A DNA stretch of 10,000 nt from Chrysomallon squamiferum. Taxonomy: Eukaryota; Mollusca; Gastropoda; Neomphalida; Peltospiridae. Numbering within the stretch: position 1 is the first letter of the stretch; each line of letters starts with the position of its first letter. The notes below the pieces were generated by a model, which saw nothing but the letters and a program-made list of their open reading frames with translations, was not told the DNA's origin and made no database searches. This document shows positions 7,601 through 10,000 of the stretch, piece by piece. The DNA lies in the NCBI GenBank assembly GCA_012295275.1, contig CM022665.1:45724095-45734094 (forward strand). Direction: 5' to 3'. The translations under genes and the position numbers were made by a program.

Positions 7601-7769
7601 AATAGTATTTAAAACACCAGCAAGATTTGTGTTTGAAAAACCATTAAAGATGGTGTTTATCTCCATTTTAATCACGAAAATATCTGTAACCAAAATATCC
7701 TTAAAACATTTGAAATGACTCAGACTCTCAAATAATAATATACATCGGTCATATCAACAGTTGGTCTTG

Positions 7770-7775
7770 TTTATT
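7770..7775 (-). terminator. Polyadenylation signal (AATAAA) of the acidic-tail gene
   Basis: AATAAA on the minus strand lies 65 nt after the TAA stop at 7841. It would give a short 3' untranslated region that begins with CAA/CAG-type triplets (about 7795-7840 on the plus strand as GTT/GCT repeats). Confidence 0.55.
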
Positions 7776-7840
7776 GTTTAACATGTCGGGTATAAATGCA
7801 GTTGCTGTTGTCGTAGTTGCTGATGTCGTAGCTGCTGTTG

Positions 7841-8818
7841 TTAAGTATCGTCACTGTCGACATCTGAATCGTTATTGTCGTCACCACTGACGTCACTGTC
7901 GCCATGGCTACTGTTTGAATCTTTAACATCATCATCATCATCACTGTGACTGCTGCTTTTACTACTGCTGTTGTCGCTGTCGTTTTCTGTGCTGGAGCGT
8001 CCTGCAGACCTAGCCTTGTCACTGATACTCCGAGTATCAACGACATCATCATCACTGTCGTCATCATTATCTTCTTCGTCCACGGAAGCAGTTTTGGAAA
8101 GTTCATCATCCTTATTGGAATCTAAATTGTCATCATCACTACCATCATTATCTGAATGAGATTCCTTATCATCATCAGCAACATCATCTAGGTTTTCTTC
8201 AGCATCAGATTCAATATTGTCATCTTCCTTATCATCATCATCATCATCATCATCATCATTATTTGAATCGGAGTGATCATTTTTAACGTCGCTGTTGTCT
8301 GATTCAGAAATATTGGCCTCCTTTTCGTCAGCACTGTTTTCTACGTCAGAATCTGCACTGTTTTCTTGGTCAACAACAGTATCAGAGTCATCACTGATTT
8401 CCTTGTCACCGTCATCATCGTCTTCGTCATTGTTCTCTGATTCCGTCTCCTCCTTGTCAATATCAGAGTCCAAATCCTCATCGTTGTTTTTTGTATCAGA
8501 GTTTCTAGAATCTTCTGAAACGCCGTCAGAGTTCTCGACTTCTCTTTCGCTCTCATCCGTGTTAGAATCATCACCTCTGTCCTCGTCGGCTTCTTCGTCA
8601 GAATTGTCTTTGTTCTCGGAATCGGAATACTGTTGGTCCTCTCCCCGGACTTCATCGTTATCAGAATCGTCATCGTCGTTAGTACGAGAATCAGAGAAGT
8701 CCTCGTTACTCGCGTCAGAATCAGAAACCTCACTGACCTCAGAACCAGTCGCTGTAACTGGATTCGCCGCCGTCTTCTTCTTCTTCTTCTTCCTCGTCAC
8801 TGACTTCACCTTTTCATC
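7841..8818 (-). CDS. Acidic Asp/Ser-rich C-terminal part of the same protein, in the -1 frame
   Basis: This frame is open from just after a TAG (8821-8819) to TAA (7843-7841), about 325 codons. It starts basic (a run of six Lys) and becomes an Asp/Ser/Glu/Asn-rich tail with runs of up to nine Asp and many S-D/E-x-E/D sites of the casein kinase 2 type. Asp is coded by both GAT and GAC, and Ser by AGT, AGC, TCA and TCT, so the frame shows synonymous variety rather than a simple microsatellite. No convincing ATG starts it. It overlaps the upstream frame by 13 nt and continues its Lys-rich character, so one protein interrupted by a one-base frame break is the best reading. Acidic tails like this occur in nucleolar, chromatin and mineral-binding proteins; which applies here is not decided. 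Confidence 0.7.
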   Translation of the reverse strand, partial: DEKVKSVTRKKKKKKTAANPVTATGSEVSEVSDSDASNEDFSDSRTNDDDDSDNDEVRGEDQQYSDSENKDNSDEEADEDRGDDSNTDESEREVENSDGVSEDSRNSDTKNNDEDLDSDIDKEETESENNDEDDDDGDKEISDDSDTVVDQENSADSDVENSADEKEANISESDNSDVKNDHSDSNNDDDDDDDDDKEDDNIESDAEENLDDVADDDKESHSDNDGSDDDNLDSNKDDELSKTASVDEEDNDDDSDDDVVDTRSISDKARSAGRSSTENDSDNSSSKSSSHSDDDDDVKDSNSSHGDSDVSGDDNNDSDVDSDDT

Positions 8819-10000
8819 CTAGACGTCTTTTTAGACGTCTTGTTTCGTTTCGCGTTTTTCTTACCAGTCTTTTTACTGTTTCTTTTTGTTTTGTCTTTCA
8901 CGTTCTCGCCTAAATTTACTTCGGTATGTCTACGCACTTTTCTTTTGTTATCTGTACGTTCGTTACTGTCATTTCTGCATTTGTTTGTCGAAGAAACGCG
9001 GCTGCCTGTTGATCTTTGTTTGCTGTCTTTTCTCCTCTGACTTTTACCAGACTGCGACAACGAATCTTCGGACGCGGTTGCCATGGTATCCGATGACGGG
9101 CTTCGCTCTGTTCGAGGAGATTCTTCCGTCCCGTTGCTGCTGAAATCGGTTTCGCCTTCCTCGTCTGACAGCAAACCCAACGAAACCGTGGACTCTTCAG
9201 TGAGAGAGTCGTCACTCTGTTCGTTCTTTTCACTCGAAACTGCTTCTCGCTGGAAACTGCGCTCGCTCGTAGACGCGTCGCCTTCCCTCGAGCTGCTCCG
9301 TCTCTCGAACAGATGACGTATTCCTTCTTCTGCAACCGGTGAAACAGAACTCTGCTGCCTCGGCGGTTCCTTGTGTCGAAACTTTCGTCCAGAAGAAACG
9401 TCGCCGTTTGTTGTTGACGACGTCCTGGAGAAATCAGCGTGTGTGTACTTAAATTTCGCTCTGTTTCGCTTACAGTTTCTCTCTGAGGAATCAGAATGGT
9501 CAAAACTTTCCTTTTTGTCGAAATGCACCGCGCTGTGTGAAGACACATTTCTCCTGTTCAGGTCAGGCATGCTGTTGTTATTAACATTCACAGTGTAGCC
9601 ATTTTCCATGCTATTGTTATTTTCTGAATATACATTCGACGCTGACGTTCTTGAATCGGCAACAGCAGGAGCAGCAGCACCAGCAGCACCACCACCACGG
9701 TCGTGAGGCGAGAAGTTCACGCTGCTCACTAAAGAAACGTCGCACACGCCTTCGGTGTCGTCGTACACCGCTACGAGACTGTCAGATTTAAACCTCTGCT
9801 CACCGCCTGGAACGTCGCACGGCGTGGTTTCTGAGTCGCGACCTTTCTTCTCCGTCCACGCCTCTGTCCTCGCCGCCACGTCGTCACCGTGGACTATTTT
9901 GTAGATCGGCTGGTTTCTCGCCAGCGCCATGTGCATCACAAACCGCGCGTCTTTCTTCACCATCGGCCTCTGTTTGAGGCTCTTTCTGGCGGACGAGTCC
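8806..10000 (-). CDS. Charged low-complexity protein, upstream part (5' end beyond window)
   Basis: The frame is open from the right edge to a TGA at 8808-8806. The ATG at 9963 is internal or uncertain: twelve more sense codons precede it before the window ends. The first 100 residues or so are of ordinary composition (for example ARFVMHMALARNQPIYKIV), then comes a Gly/Ala run and a long Ser/Arg/Asn/Glu-rich disordered stretch. Basic clusters such as KRKVRRH and KRNSKKTGKKNAKRNK look like nuclear localisation signals. I do not recognise the protein. Nuclear or nucleolar location is inferred from the basic clusters plus the acidic tail that follows in another frame. Codon usage is GC-richer than the flanks, supporting real coding sequence. 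Confidence 0.75.
   Translation of the reverse strand, partial: DSSARKSLKQRPMVKKDARFVMHMALARNQPIYKIVHGDDVAARTEAWTEKKGRDSETTPCDVPGGEQRFKSDSLVAVYDDTEGVCDVSLVSSVNFSPHDRGGGAAGAAAPAVADSRTSASNVYSENNNSMENGYTVNVNNNSMPDLNRRNVSSHSAVHFDKKESFDHSDSSERNCKRNRAKFKYTHADFSRTSSTTNGDVSSGRKFRHKEPPRQQSSVSPVAEEGIRHLFERRSSSREGDASTSERSFQREAVSSEKNEQSDDSLTEESTVSLGLLSDEEGETDFSSNGTEESPRTERSPSSDTMATASEDSLSQSGKSQRRKDSKQRSTGSRVSSTNKCRNDSNERTDNKRKVRRHTEVNLGENVKDKTKRNSKKTGKKNAKRNKTSKKTSRMKR
8821..8840. repeat. Paired AGACGTCT palindromes forming a hairpin
   Basis: AGACGTCT occurs at 8821-8828 and 8833-8840, separated by TTTT. Each copy is self-complementary, so the pair forms an 8-bp stem with a 4-nt loop. It lies inside coding sequence (Lys-Thr-Ser repeats), just before the frame break in mRNA order. 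Confidence 0.85.

Noticed and set aside
7244-7693. Minus-strand 149-residue frame with Asp run and poly-Lys
   Set aside because: It crosses ATC repeats and the T62-A25 tract and lies after the polyadenylation signal of the acidic-tail gene.
8800-8812. Splice donor (AAAAG followed by GTGAAG) at the frame break
   Set aside because: The downstream sequence is clearly coding with synonymous codon variety, and no acceptor restores the frame without deleting it, so an indel is the simpler explanation.
8295-8822. Plus-strand Ser-rich 175-residue frame
   Set aside because: It is the complement of the acidic-tail coding sequence (Asp/Ser codons read as Ser/Leu/Glu on the other strand), with no start or end signals of its own.

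Overview
The window looks like animal nuclear DNA. It has long microsatellites, GT-AG introns, a TATA-type core promoter and AATAAA-type polyadenylation signals. No bacterial-style gene packing, ribosome binding site, tRNA, rRNA or CRISPR array was seen. The repeat load and a small secreted cysteine-rich protein with a WAP-like domain would fit a lophotrochozoan such as a mollusc, perhaps a cephalopod, but that assignment is a guess.

Two protein-coding genes can be supported, both on the minus strand. The first runs from a TATA box at 4147-4155 down to a stop at 1094. It has four small exons (4063-4101, 3194-3244, 2559-2646, 1094-1260) hidden among microsatellites. All splice sites are canonical and the intron phases (0, 0, 1) agree. 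The product is a complete secreted protein of about 114 residues: a signal peptide, a proline-rich six-cysteine module, and a WAP-like domain that lacks exactly one canonical disulfide pair (C2-C7). No single long reading frame shows this gene, because its last exon opens straight into an (ATT)n intron.

The second gene enters from the right edge. It is a long terminal exon (10000 to 7841) coding for a charged, low-complexity protein. A Ser/Arg/Lys-rich part with nuclear-localisation-like clusters is followed by about 320 residues of Asp/Ser/Glu/Asn-rich acidic tail. The reading frame breaks once, inside a 13-base window at 8806-8818. A missing A in a four-A run is the simplest explanation. 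A polyadenylation signal lies at 7770-7775.

The rest is AT-rich spacer: 1-1015 (left flank), the three introns, and 4156-7740 between the genes. It holds many di-, tri- and tetranucleotide repeats and a T62/A25 tract. It also holds several short islands that look like decayed mobile elements: a hAT-like end at 1687, a TTAA-bounded 110-bp element at 2766-2875, a 17-bp-periodic repeat at 5236-5330, a possible A-tailed retroelement at 5905-6072, and a 219-bp segment bounded by near-palindromes at 6604-6822. The two genes show no functional link beyond sharing a strand.
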